From the NCBI RefSeq assembly GCF_003234185.1, contig NZ_QKSM01000011.1, positions 26,888 to 90,887 of the forward strand: a stretch of DNA of 64,000 bases, given 5' to 3'. Under the pieces are notes generated by a model. That model was not told where the DNA came from. It saw nothing but the letters and a program-made list of their open reading frames with translations, and did not search any database. This document shows, in pieces, positions 53,706 to 61,370 of the stretch (within the stretch, counting starts at the first letter, position 1; each line of letters begins with the position of its first letter). Both the position numbers and the translations under genes were made by a program. This DNA is from Curtobacterium sp. MCSS17_008 (lineage in GTDB: Bacteria; Actinomycetota; Actinomycetes; Actinomycetales; Microbacteriaceae).

Positions 53706-54188
53706 GTGACTGCAGTGCCCACGGGGAACCTCGGAGACGACGACCGCCTGCTCGACGACGCGGTGGCGGCGTTCTACGCGGCGCAGGTGGAGCACTCGCA
53801 CCTGATCCAGCACCTGGCGGTGATGAACGACCTCAACCCGGTGGACCTCCGTGCCCTGCAGTTCCTCGGCGCTGCCGACGAGGACCGGACGCCGAAGGAG
53901 CTCGGCGGCTACCTGGAGATGGGCACCGGCGCCGTCACGGCGCTCCTCGACCGGCTGACCCGGCGCGGGTTCCTCGACCGGGTCCGGAACCCGGACGACC
54001 GACGGAGCGTGCGGATCGAGCTCACGGCCGACGGGTTCGCGGTCGTCGGCGCCCTCAGGTCCGCCTACCGGCGAGCGCTCCAGCGGTCGCTGCCGCGGGA
54101 GAGCGTCGAGGTGTTCATCACGTTCACCGAGCGCATGGCAGACGCGTTCCGGGACCCGAGCGCCGACGAGGCCGACGAGGTCCACTGA
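53706..54188 (+). CDS. MarR family regulator
   Basis: 160-residue winged-helix regulator. HTH and wing: RTPKELGGYLEMGTGAVTALLDRLTRRGFLDRVRNPDDRRSVRIELT, with the DDRR wing tip. It diverges from the TasA-SipW operon, whose -35 begins 37 bases from its start codon, so it is the natural candidate to control that operon. It converges on ku with a 16-base gap. Confidence 0.88.
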   Translation: MTAVPTGNLGDDDRLLDDAVAAFYAAQVEHSHLIQHLAVMNDLNPVDLRALQFLGAADEDRTPKELGGYLEMGTGAVTALLDRLTRRGFLDRVRNPDDRRSVRIELTADGFAVVGALRSAYRRALQRSLPRESVEVFITFTERMADAFRDPSADEADEVH

Positions 54189-54204
54189 GTCGTCAGGGTG
54201 CTGA

Positions 54205-55308
54205 TCACCCGGCCCGCTTCTTCGCTGCCGTCCCGTCGGAGGCGGCCTTCTTCGCGGGCGCCTTCTTCGCGGGGGCCTTCTTCGCCGGGGCCTTCTTCGC
54301 GGTGGCCTTCTTCGCCGGTGCCTTCTCCGCCGACGGCTCCTCGGCGGTGGTCTTCTTCGTGGCCGGTGCCTTCTTCGCGGGCGCCTTCTCCGCCTGCCCC
54401 TCCTCGGCGGAGCCGGACGCGGAACGCGACCCGGACGACGAACGCGACCCCGAGCCTCCGGACCGTGACGAGGACCGCGACGAGGACCGCGACGAGGACC
54501 GCGACGAGGACCGCGACGACCGGTTCTTGTCGACGGACGCGCGCAGGGCGGCCATCAGGTCGATGACGTCACCGCCCTCGTCGTCGTCCTCGTCGTCGGA
54601 CCGCTCCCCGAAGGTCTCGGACGTGTCGACGTCGTCGCCCGCCTCGAGCTTCGCGTCGATGAGCTGCTGCAGCTCCTCCTGGTACGAGTCCGTGTAGCGG
54701 TCCGGGTCGAAGTCGGTCGACATGCTCTCGACGAGCGACGACGACATCTTCAGCTCGTTCGCGCTCACCTTCACCGAGGCGTCGAGGGACGTGAAGTCGG
54801 CTGCCCGGACCTCGTCGCCCCACAGGAGTCCCTGCAGCAGGATCACGTCGTCGTTCACCCGCAGCACGCCGAGCCGGGTCTTCTGCCGGAGCGTGAACTG
54901 CACGATGGCGAGCCGGTCGGTCTTCGCGAGCGTCTCGCGGAGCAGGACGTACGCCTTGGGGGAACGGGAGTCGGGTTCGAGGTAGTAGGACTTCTCGAAC
55001 ATCATCGGGTCGACCTGCTCGACGGGCACGAACTCGAGGACCTCGATCTCGTGTGACTGCTCCTGGGGCAGCTGCCCGAAGTCGTCGGCGGTGAGGACGA
55101 CCGTCTTGTCACCGTCGTCGTAGGCGCGCTGGATGTCGGCGTACTCGACCTCGTGGCCGAACTCGCACACGCGCTTGTAGCGGATGCGGCCCTTGTCCTC
55201 GTCGTGGACCTGGTGCAGGGACACGTCGTGGGTCTCGGTCGCCGCGTAGACCTTGATGGGCACGTTGACGAGCCCGAACGCGATGGAGCCCTTCCAGATC
55301 GACCTCAT
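54205..55308 (-). CDS. ku: Non-homologous end-joining protein Ku
   Basis: 367-residue bacterial Ku homodimer subunit that rings DNA ends and recruits LigD. The core (about 1-255) starts MRSIWKGSIAFGLVNVPIKVY and includes CEFGHEVEYADIQRAYD and RETLAKTDRLAIVQFTLRQK. The tail (about 262-367) is long. First comes an Arg/Ser repeat block (SSRSSSRSSSRSS), then Lys/Ala/Pro repeats (APAKKAPAKKA) like histone H1. Lys-rich Ku tails in mycobacteria aid DNA binding (established); the SR block is unusual. CATCAT lies six bases before the ATG. ku diverges from the SDR-ligD pair by 62 bases. Confidence 0.93.
   Translation of the reverse strand: MRSIWKGSIAFGLVNVPIKVYAATETHDVSLHQVHDEDKGRIRYKRVCEFGHEVEYADIQRAYDDGDKTVVLTADDFGQLPQEQSHEIEVLEFVPVEQVDPMMFEKSYYLEPDSRSPKAYVLLRETLAKTDRLAIVQFTLRQKTRLGVLRVNDDVILLQGLLWGDEVRAADFTSLDASVKVSANELKMSSSLVESMSTDFDPDRYTDSYQEELQQLIDAKLEAGDDVDTSETFGERSDDEDDDEGGDVIDLMAALRASVDKNRSSRSSSRSSSRSSSRSSSRSGGSGSRSSSGSRSASGSAEEGQAEKAPAKKAPATKKTTAEEPSAEKAPAKKATAKKAPAKKAPAKKAPAKKAASDGTAAKKRAG
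54467..54519. repeat. 12-bp tandem repeat in the Ku tail
   Basis: About four copies of GACGAGGACCGC (plus-strand reading) encode the Ser/Arg repeats of Ku. Confidence 0.85.
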
Positions 55309-55370
55309 GGAGCCATGATGCCCGCGGGCACCCGAGAACGTGCGGGAGCGGGCACGAGCACGATGGGCTC

Positions 55371-56261
55371 ATGAGCCAGCTCGACAAGCAGGACCCGCGA
55401 GACCAGTACGCCCGGCCGCCGTTCCCGCCGCAGACCCAGCAGGGGTCCGGGCTGACCAGTGCGATGGAGCCCGCCCCCGACCACGGCGAGACGACCTACC
55501 TCGGCACGGGACGGATGCCCGGTCACCGGGTGCTCGTGACCGGGGCCGACTCGGGCATCGGGCGTGCGGCCGCCGTCGCGATGGCGAAGGAGGGCGCCGA
55601 CGTCGCGGTGAACGCCCTGCCCGAGGAGCGCGAGGACCTCGAGGAGGTCCGTGACGTCATCGGCGACCTCGGGCGCAAGGCCGTCCTGCTGCCGGGCGAC
55701 CTGACCGACGAGGGCTTCTGCGACACGTTGGTGCGTGACGCGGTCAGCGAGCTCGGCGGGCTCGACGCCCTCGTCCTGGTCGCCGGGCACCAGCAGGTGC
55801 ACGAGGACGTGACCCAGCAGTCGACCGAGGACTTCGACCGCACGATGAAGGTCAACCTCTACTCCCTGTTCTGGCTCGTCCGCGCCGCCGTCCCGCACAT
55901 GGCTCCCGGCAGCGCGATCGTCACCACCAGCTCGGTCTCCGCGTACCAGCCACAGGACCGGATGATCGACTACGCGGCGACGAAGTCCGCGATCATCACC
56001 TACACCAACGGACTCGCCCGGCAGCTCGCGGCGAAGGGCATCCGCGCGAACACCGTGGTGCCGGGGCCGGTCTGGACGCCGCTGCAGCCGATCAGCTACC
56101 CCGGCGACGAGATCGCCGCCTACGGGCAGGACACCCCGTTCGGCCGACCGGCACAACCGGTCGAGCTCGGCAGCGCCTACGTGTACCTCGCCGGTCCGGA
56201 GTCGTCCTACACGTCCGGCAGCACCCTGACGGTGGCGGGAGCGACCGGGGTCGCGCTGTGA
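55371..56261 (+). CDS. SDR family oxidoreductase in the NHEJ locus
   Basis: 296-residue short-chain dehydrogenase. It has the same N-terminal extension type as the SDR at 14545 (QDPRDQYARPPFPPQTQQGSG, DHGETTYLGTGRMPGH). Cofactor loop TGADSGIG, DLTDEGF, catalytic Ser in TTSSVSAY and YAATK are intact; the NNAG motif reads VAGH. Its stop overlaps the ligD start (GTGA), so translation of ligD is coupled to it. A direct part in DNA repair is not known; it may simply share stress regulation. Confidence 0.87.
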   Translation: MSQLDKQDPRDQYARPPFPPQTQQGSGLTSAMEPAPDHGETTYLGTGRMPGHRVLVTGADSGIGRAAAVAMAKEGADVAVNALPEEREDLEEVRDVIGDLGRKAVLLPGDLTDEGFCDTLVRDAVSELGGLDALVLVAGHQQVHEDVTQQSTEDFDRTMKVNLYSLFWLVRAAVPHMAPGSAIVTTSSVSAYQPQDRMIDYAATKSAIITYTNGLARQLAAKGIRANTVVPGPVWTPLQPISYPGDEIAAYGQDTPFGRPAQPVELGSAYVYLAGPESSYTSGSTLTVAGATGVAL

Positions 56262-58780
56262 GCCCGGTCGCCCGGAGGACGACGGTCACGGTCGGTGACC
56301 GTCGGATCGCCCTGACGAACACCGACAAGGTGCTCTACCCGGAGACCGGGACGACCAAGGGGCAGGTCATCGCGTACTACGAGCGGGTGGCGCCGTGGAT
56401 GATCCCGCACGTCAAGGACCGCCCGGTGACCCGGAAGCGTTGGGCGAACGGCGTCGACGGGAAGGTCTTCTTCGAGAAGAACCTGCCCGACTCCGCCCCC
56501 GACTGGGTCCGCCACCACACGATCGCGCACAAGGAGCACGACACCGAGTACCCGATCGTCGACGACCTCCCGACCCTGGTCTGGATGGCGCAGCAGGCGG
56601 CACTCGAACTGCACGTGCCGCAGTGGCGCTTCGGCCCGCGTGGCGCGCAGCAGCACCCCGACCGCCTCGTCCTCGACCTCGACCCCGGCGAGGGCGTCGG
56701 CCTGCCGGAGTGCGTCGAGGTGGCGCTCGCCGCCAGGGAGGTCCTGCACGGCATGGGGCTCGACCCGTACCCGGTGACCTCCGGGTCGAAGGGCATCCAC
56801 CTGTACGCGGCCCTCGACGGCCGCGCCACGACCGCGCAGGTCTCCGACGTCGCGCACGAGCTCGCGAAGGCACTCGAACAGGACCTGCCGGACCTGGTCC
56901 TGTCGTCGATGAGCCGGGCCGAGCGCCGGGGCAAGGTCTTCGTCGACTGGTCGCAGAACAACGGCAACAAGACGACGATCGCGCCGTACTCGCTCCGCGG
57001 CCGTGACCGGCCGACGGTCGCTGCGCCCCGCACCTGGGACGAGCTCGGGGAACGCGGGCTGGCGCAGCTCACCATGGACGAGGTACTGGACCGCCTGGAG
57101 GCGCACGGGGACCTCCTGCACCCGGTCGCCTCCGCCTCGCTGTCGGTCGGGAGGCCCGACTCGGGCCACTGGGACAGCGACCGGACCCAGCGTGCGAACG
57201 ACGCGGAGCAGCCGGCACGCGACCGTCTCGCGACGTACCGCGCCAAGCGCGACGCGTCGAGGACGCCGGAACCGGTGCCCGAGGACGCCCCGACCGTGCG
57301 GAAGGACGGGACGCCGACGTTCGTCATCCAGGAGCACCACGCCACCCGCGACCACTACGACTTCCGCCTGGAGCACGAGGGTGTGCTCGTGAGCTGGGCA
57401 CTGCCGAAGGGCGAACCGACCGACCCGGGGAAGAACCACCTCGCGGTGCAGACCGAGGACCACCCGCTCGAGTACGGGGCGTTCGAGGGGACGATCCCGA
57501 AGGCCGAGTACGGCGGCGGCACGGTGACGATCTGGGACGACGGCACCTACGAGCTCGAGAAGTGGCGCGACGGCGAGGAGGTGATCGTCACGCTGCACGG
57601 CCGGGCGAACGGGGTCCGACGACTCGCGCTCCTGCACACCCGCGGGCGCGGCAAGGGGCGCGAGGGGGACGAGAAGAACTGGCTGATCCACCGCACGAAG
57701 GAGCAGCCGGACCGGCTGGCGGACGCGGGCGACGGGTCCGGGGCGAGCCGTGCCTCCCGACCGTCCTCCGGTGCTCGTGACGGGAAGCGGCGGATCGACG
57801 CCGCGGCGACCTCGGACACCGCACCGGCCGATCGCCGGACGATGCAGGCGACGCTCGCGACGGGGACCGAGCGGTTGGACCCGGCGGACTGGGCGTTCGA
57901 GATGAAGTGGGACGGGATCCGTGCCCTCGCGACCGTCCGCGACGGGCGGGTGGCGGTGCGGAGCCGGAACGACAACGACCTGACGGCACAGTACCCGGAG
58001 CTCCAGGAGCTCGGCGAGCGGGCCGGTGTCGACGGGGTCTACGACGGCGAGATCGTGGCACTCGACGAGCGGGGACGACCGTCGTTCCAGCTCCTGCAGG
58101 ACCGGATGGGCCTGACGAAGCCGCGCGAGGTCGAGGCCGCGCGGGGACGGACCCCCGTGCGGCTGCTGCTGTTCGACGTGCTCGAGGCCGACGGACACGA
58201 CCTGACCCGGCTCGGCTGGACGGCCAGGCGCCAGGCGCTCGAGACGGTCGTCGATCCCGGCGGAGCGATCGACGTGCCGCCCGCGGTCGAGGGCGACCTC
58301 GACGAGGCCGTGGCGGACTCGAAGGCGCAGGGGCTGGAAGGTGTCGTCGCCAAGAAGCGGTCGTCACGGTACGCCGAGGGACGACGCTCCGAGGCCTGGC
58401 TCAAGATCAAGCACCACGCCGCGCAGGAGGTCGTGGTCGGCGGGTGGAAGCCCGGCAACGGCCGGCGAGCCGGCGGGATCGGGTCCCTGCTCCTCGGCGT
58501 GCCCGGACCGGACGGGCTCGAGTACGTGGGGAAGGTCGGCACGGGGTTCCGCGACCGGGACCTCGACGAGATCGCCGCGGTGCTCGGCGAGATCGAGCGC
58601 ACGGCGTCGCCGTTCGCCGACGTCCCGCGGCCCGACGCCCGCGACGCGCACTGGGTCGCACCGGAACGGGTCGGCGAGGTCGAGTTCGCCGAGTGGACCG
58701 CGGACGGTCGGCTGCGACAGCCGTCGTGGCGGGGCTGGCGTCCGGACAAGGACCCGGAGGACGTCGTCCGCGAGTCCTGA
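56258..58780 (+). CDS. ligD: Multifunctional ATP-dependent DNA ligase LigD
   Basis: 840-residue end-joining enzyme with mycobacterial domain order. Polymerase/primase domain: about 10-290, with LVLDLDPGEGV metal Asp pair and SGSKGIHLYA. 3'-phosphoesterase domain: about 320-470, with HHATRDHYDFRLE (His360 onward) and LPKGEP. ATP-dependent ligase domain: about 525-840, with nucleophile Lys550 in EMKWDGIR, DGEIVALD, EGVVAKK and WLKIKH. A 50-residue Arg/Ser/Ala linker joins the PE and ligase domains. The GTG start overlaps the SDR stop. With Ku it gives a complete two-component NHEJ system. Confidence 0.95.
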   Translation: MSPVARRTTVTVGDRRIALTNTDKVLYPETGTTKGQVIAYYERVAPWMIPHVKDRPVTRKRWANGVDGKVFFEKNLPDSAPDWVRHHTIAHKEHDTEYPIVDDLPTLVWMAQQAALELHVPQWRFGPRGAQQHPDRLVLDLDPGEGVGLPECVEVALAAREVLHGMGLDPYPVTSGSKGIHLYAALDGRATTAQVSDVAHELAKALEQDLPDLVLSSMSRAERRGKVFVDWSQNNGNKTTIAPYSLRGRDRPTVAAPRTWDELGERGLAQLTMDEVLDRLEAHGDLLHPVASASLSVGRPDSGHWDSDRTQRANDAEQPARDRLATYRAKRDASRTPEPVPEDAPTVRKDGTPTFVIQEHHATRDHYDFRLEHEGVLVSWALPKGEPTDPGKNHLAVQTEDHPLEYGAFEGTIPKAEYGGGTVTIWDDGTYELEKWRDGEEVIVTLHGRANGVRRLALLHTRGRGKGREGDEKNWLIHRTKEQPDRLADAGDGSGASRASRPSSGARDGKRRIDAAATSDTAPADRRTMQATLATGTERLDPADWAFEMKWDGIRALATVRDGRVAVRSRNDNDLTAQYPELQELGERAGVDGVYDGEIVALDERGRPSFQLLQDRMGLTKPREVEAARGRTPVRLLLFDVLEADGHDLTRLGWTARRQALETVVDPGGAIDVPPAVEGDLDEAVADSKAQGLEGVVAKKRSSRYAEGRRSEAWLKIKHHAAQEVVVGGWKPGNGRRAGGIGSLLLGVPGPDGLEYVGKVGTGFRDRDLDEIAAVLGEIERTASPFADVPRPDARDAHWVAPERVGEVEFAEWTADGRLRQPSWRGWRPDKDPEDVVRES

Positions 58781-58817
58781 GCATGCACGCGCATGGTGTC
58801 CGCCGGCCGCGAACTTC

Positions 58818-58848
58818 CGTCCCCCGTTCGCCGGTACCGCGGGGGACG
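58818..58848 (+). terminator. Terminator of ligD
   Basis: CGTCCCCCG (58818-58826) pairs with CGGGGGACG (58840-58848) around 13 bases. Confidence 0.7.
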
Positions 58849-58917
58849 ATCGGGCTCGGGCGGTGTCGGCGGCCGACGCGGCGCTGTTACGGTCGCCGCG
58901 ACGGGAAGGGGTCCGAC

Positions 58918-59091
58918 ATGGTCCCAGGGCACTACCTGCCGCCGTACACGGCGGACGAGCGAGCGTCGACCGGTGGCGTCGACGCGCACCAGACGAGCGC
59001 GGGCACGGGCGCGACGAGCGCGGCCAGCGGTGACGAGGTGACGTACGCCGACTTCCTCGGCGACCAGGTGGACGACGACGCCGACCGCTGA
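58918..59091 (+). CDS. Small acidic protein of unknown function
   Basis: 57 residues, MVPGHYLPPYTADERASTGG at the start and YADFLGDQVDDDADR at the end, probably disordered. GGGAAGGGG lies eight bases before the ATG, and the reading frame has the expected third-base bias. It does not match a family I know. The facing gene at 59138 also encodes 57 residues, without sequence similarity. Confidence 0.5.
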   Translation: MVPGHYLPPYTADERASTGGVDAHQTSAGTGATSAASGDEVTYADFLGDQVDDDADR

Positions 59092-59099
59092 TCGCCGAC

Positions 59100-59112
59100 C
59101 GGGCGACGCCCG
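59100..59112. terminator. Short hairpin between two small convergent genes
   Basis: CGGGC and GCCCG around GAC. Confidence 0.35.
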
Positions 59113-59137
59113 TCGTCGTGCTGCGGTGTCCTGCCGG

Positions 59138-59311
59138 TCAGGCCGCCGGAGCGGGGCCGTCCGCAGGGGCGCCGCCGTCGGCTGCCGGGAGGTCCTCGTC
59201 GATCAGGTCCTCCTGGTCGGGCAGGTCCACCTCGGCCGCGGCGGCCTTGGCCTCGTCGATGGACTCCTGCGAACGTCGGAGGATGTCGTCGTCAGCTGCG
59301 TGATCCGTCAT
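59138..59311 (-). CDS. Small acidic helical protein of unknown function
   Basis: 57 residues. MTDHAADDDILRRSQESIDE begins a probable helix, followed by DLPDQEDLIDEDLPAADGG and an Ala/Pro tail. TAGCGT lies seven bases before the ATG. Short acidic proteins of this look are common in Microbacteriaceae-like genomes (impression, not checked). No function can be assigned. Confidence 0.55.
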   Translation of the reverse strand: MTDHAADDDILRRSQESIDEAKAAAAEVDLPDQEDLIDEDLPAADGGAPADGPAPAA

Positions 59312-59318
59312 GCGGCCG

Positions 59319-59324
59319 ACGCTA
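59319..59324 (-). promoter_or_regulatory. -10 box of the small acidic gene
   Basis: TAGCGT on the minus strand, seven bases, then the ATG at 59311. Confidence 0.4.
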
Positions 59325-60287
59325 CGCCGGTGCGCCTGTGCCCGCGTCGCGTCGGTGGGGTGCCGGCCCAGGGGCCGTCCTCGTCGTGTCGAAGTCCACC
59401 GCAGAGGTCGGCGCCGGAGTGGTCGGCATGGCCGGGGCAGCGGGCTCGTCGACGGCGTCTGCGGCGTCCAGCACCGCCCGGGTCGCGGCCGCAGCCGTCC
59501 GGAGCGCCTCGGCGAGGGGCATCGCCCGGTACGCCGCGGTGCGGACCTCGACACCCCACGGCTCCGCGAAGCCGAGGGTCCGGAGCACGCCGACGAGACC
59601 GGGCAGGTCCCACGCGCCGGAGCCCGGCACGTGCCGGGCGGTGCGGGACTCCTCGGCGAGGGTGAGCCCCGACGGCGTGTGGAGCAGACCGTCGCTGAGC
59701 TCGACCGCGGCCAGCACCCCGGGGGCGACACCGTGGGCGATCGAGGCGAGGGTCGAACCACCGCGGAGGGCGTGCATCGCGTCGAGGAGCAGCCCGCCGT
59801 TCGGGTGACCGGCCGCGGCGACGAACCGTGACGCCCGTTCGACCGTCGGGAGGTTCGACCACGGCTCCGGTTCGAGCACCAGTTCGGCACCGACCTCCTC
59901 GGCCTGCGCCGCGAGGTCCACCCAGTCGGCGGTCATCGACGCCGGCGAGGCGGGGAGCACGCGCGAGTCGGCCCGCGCGACGACCTGCCAGGCGCTCAGG
60001 GTCGCTGCGGCCTCGAGCACGACCCCGCGGTCGGCCTCGTCGTCCGTCGAGCGGCCGTCGTGCGCCCACCAACGGTCGAGCGGCCCGAGCTGGACCCACA
60101 CGATCCCGGCCCGGTCGAGTGCGCGACGCAGCGCCGCGAACCCGGTGGTCGCCCGGACCTCGTGGAGGTCGTCGAGCGACAGCGACAGTCCGGCGAACCC
60201 GGCGTCCCCGACGGCGCCGACCCGTTCCGCGATCGGTGCGTCGCCCGCCCAGGTCCAGGACGTCGCGAGCAGGTCGTGTTCCTGCAC
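59322..60287 (-). CDS. Sugar phosphate isomerase/epimerase family protein
   Basis: 321-residue TIM-barrel protein of the xylose-isomerase-like AP_endonuc_2 family. Barrel pieces: GDAGFAGLSLSLDDLHEVRA near 28, ELVLEPEPWSNLPTVERASRFVAAAG near 132 and GGLLLDAMHALRGG near 163, then AAVELSDGLLHTP and WGVEVRTAAYRAMPLAEA. The acidic metal ligands at strand ends are present in part. The last 45 residues are Ala/Pro/Thr-rich. GTG at 60287 follows GAGGAGG. It may act with the FAA hydrolase upstream in sugar or aromatic breakdown; the substrate is unknown. Confidence 0.8.
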   Translation of the reverse strand: MQEHDLLATSWTWAGDAPIAERVGAVGDAGFAGLSLSLDDLHEVRATTGFAALRRALDRAGIVWVQLGPLDRWWAHDGRSTDDEADRGVVLEAAATLSAWQVVARADSRVLPASPASMTADWVDLAAQAEEVGAELVLEPEPWSNLPTVERASRFVAAAGHPNGGLLLDAMHALRGGSTLASIAHGVAPGVLAAVELSDGLLHTPSGLTLAEESRTARHVPGSGAWDLPGLVGVLRTLGFAEPWGVEVRTAAYRAMPLAEALRTAAAATRAVLDAADAVDEPAAPAMPTTPAPTSAVDFDTTRTAPGPAPHRRDAGTGAPA

Positions 60288-60501
60288 GGCGCACCTCCTC
60301 GGTCCGGACACGAGCGGTCCCCGGCGCACTCGTCGTCGAGCGGCCCCGTCGTGTCGCGGTGGTCTGGCGTCGATGCTCCCCCGACGTCACCGACCGGTCT
60401 ACGCCCGCGGTCTGCACGTGCTCCCAGCGGGCGCGTGCTCACCGAGCGTGCTCGCCGCGTACGCCCCCGCCGTCGTCCGGGCGGGTGCGCGTGCGCGCGT
60501 G

Positions 60502-61185
60502 TCAGACGATGCGGGTGTGCACCGTCCCGACGCCGGCGATCGACCCGTCGAGCACGTCACCTCGCCGCAGCGGACCGACGCCGTCCGGCGTCCCCGTGAG
60601 CAGCAGGTCACCCGGGGCGAGGACGACCCACCGCGAGAGTTCGGCGATCGTCTCGGCGACGGACCAGATCTGGTCCGCGAGGTCGCCGGACTGCCGCAGG
60701 TCGCCGTCCACCCGGAGCTCCACGGTGCCGGACGTCGGGTCGACCCCGGCTGCGGGCACCAGCGTCCCGATCGGCGCCGACGCGTCGAACCCCTTCGCCA
60801 GGTCCCACGGCCGGCCCAGCCGCTTGGCCTCGGCCTGCAGGTCGCGCCGGGTCAGGTCGAGTCCGACCCCGTACCCCCAGACCAGGCCGAGGGCGTCCGA
60901 CACCGCCAGGTCGCGCCCGCCCCGTCCGAGCGCGACGACGAGTTCGACCTCGTGCTCGAGCTGGACGGTGCCGGGCGGGTAGACGGTGTCGGCGGCGTCG
61001 GTGACCAGCGCACTCGACGGCTTCGTGAAGAAGAACGGCGGCTCGCGGTCCGGGTCGTGTCCCATCTCGCGGGCGTGCGCGGCGTAGTTCCGTCCGACGC
61101 AGTAGACGCGCCGCACGGGGAACCGGGCGCCGACCGACGTCGGGAGGGTCGGCTGGTCCGGGGCGGGGATGACGAGGTCCTGCAC
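60502..61185 (-). CDS. Fumarylacetoacetate hydrolase family protein
   Basis: 227-residue hydrolase or isomerase of the FAH fold. VYCVGRNYAAHAREMGHD near 28 and FFFTKPSSALV near 50 are the family entry. Metal ligands are in EHEVELVVALG (near 76), and GLDLTRRDLQ near 110 and LLTGTPDGVGPL near 200 complete it. Members act on acylpyruvates, oxaloacetate or aromatic ring-cleavage products. A 214-base gap with no clear element separates it from the isomerase gene on the same strand. Confidence 0.9.
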   Translation of the reverse strand: MQDLVIPAPDQPTLPTSVGARFPVRRVYCVGRNYAAHAREMGHDPDREPPFFFTKPSSALVTDAADTVYPPGTVQLEHEVELVVALGRGGRDLAVSDALGLVWGYGVGLDLTRRDLQAEAKRLGRPWDLAKGFDASAPIGTLVPAAGVDPTSGTVELRVDGDLRQSGDLADQIWSVAETIAELSRWVVLAPGDLLLTGTPDGVGPLRRGDVLDGSIAGVGTVHTRIV

Positions 61186-61276
61186 GCTGACCAGCCTGGC
61201 ACGTCAGCCCTCCGTGCTCGCGGCCTCGCGACCACCGCGCTCACCCACTCGACGTCCATGTTCCCGAGCCTGACAG

Positions 61277-61315
61277 CACAGGACCGGCCACGCTGCGGGC
61301 GTGACCGGTCCTGTG
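61277..61315 (-). terminator. Terminator after the phosphoketolase gene
   Basis: ACAGGACCGG-C-CACGC pairs with GCGTG-A-CCGGTCCTGT plus one outer pair, a 16-bp stem with one mismatch and 5-base loop. Confidence 0.75.
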
Positions 61316-61329
61316 GAGGGTTCGTCGCG

Positions 61330-61350
61330 CCTCCCGGCTGTGCAGGGAGG
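61330..61350 (-). terminator. Second short hairpin after the phosphoketolase gene
   Basis: CCTCCC (61330-61335) and GGGAGG (61345-61350), 20 bases past the stop. Confidence 0.45.
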
Positions 61351-61370
61351 ACGTGCGGGCGGTGTCGGGG

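Noticed and set aside
60288..60501. A gene in the 214-base gap between the FAA hydrolase and isomerase genes
   Set aside because: Open frames there lack start signals and normal codon bias. I see no clear RNA element either.
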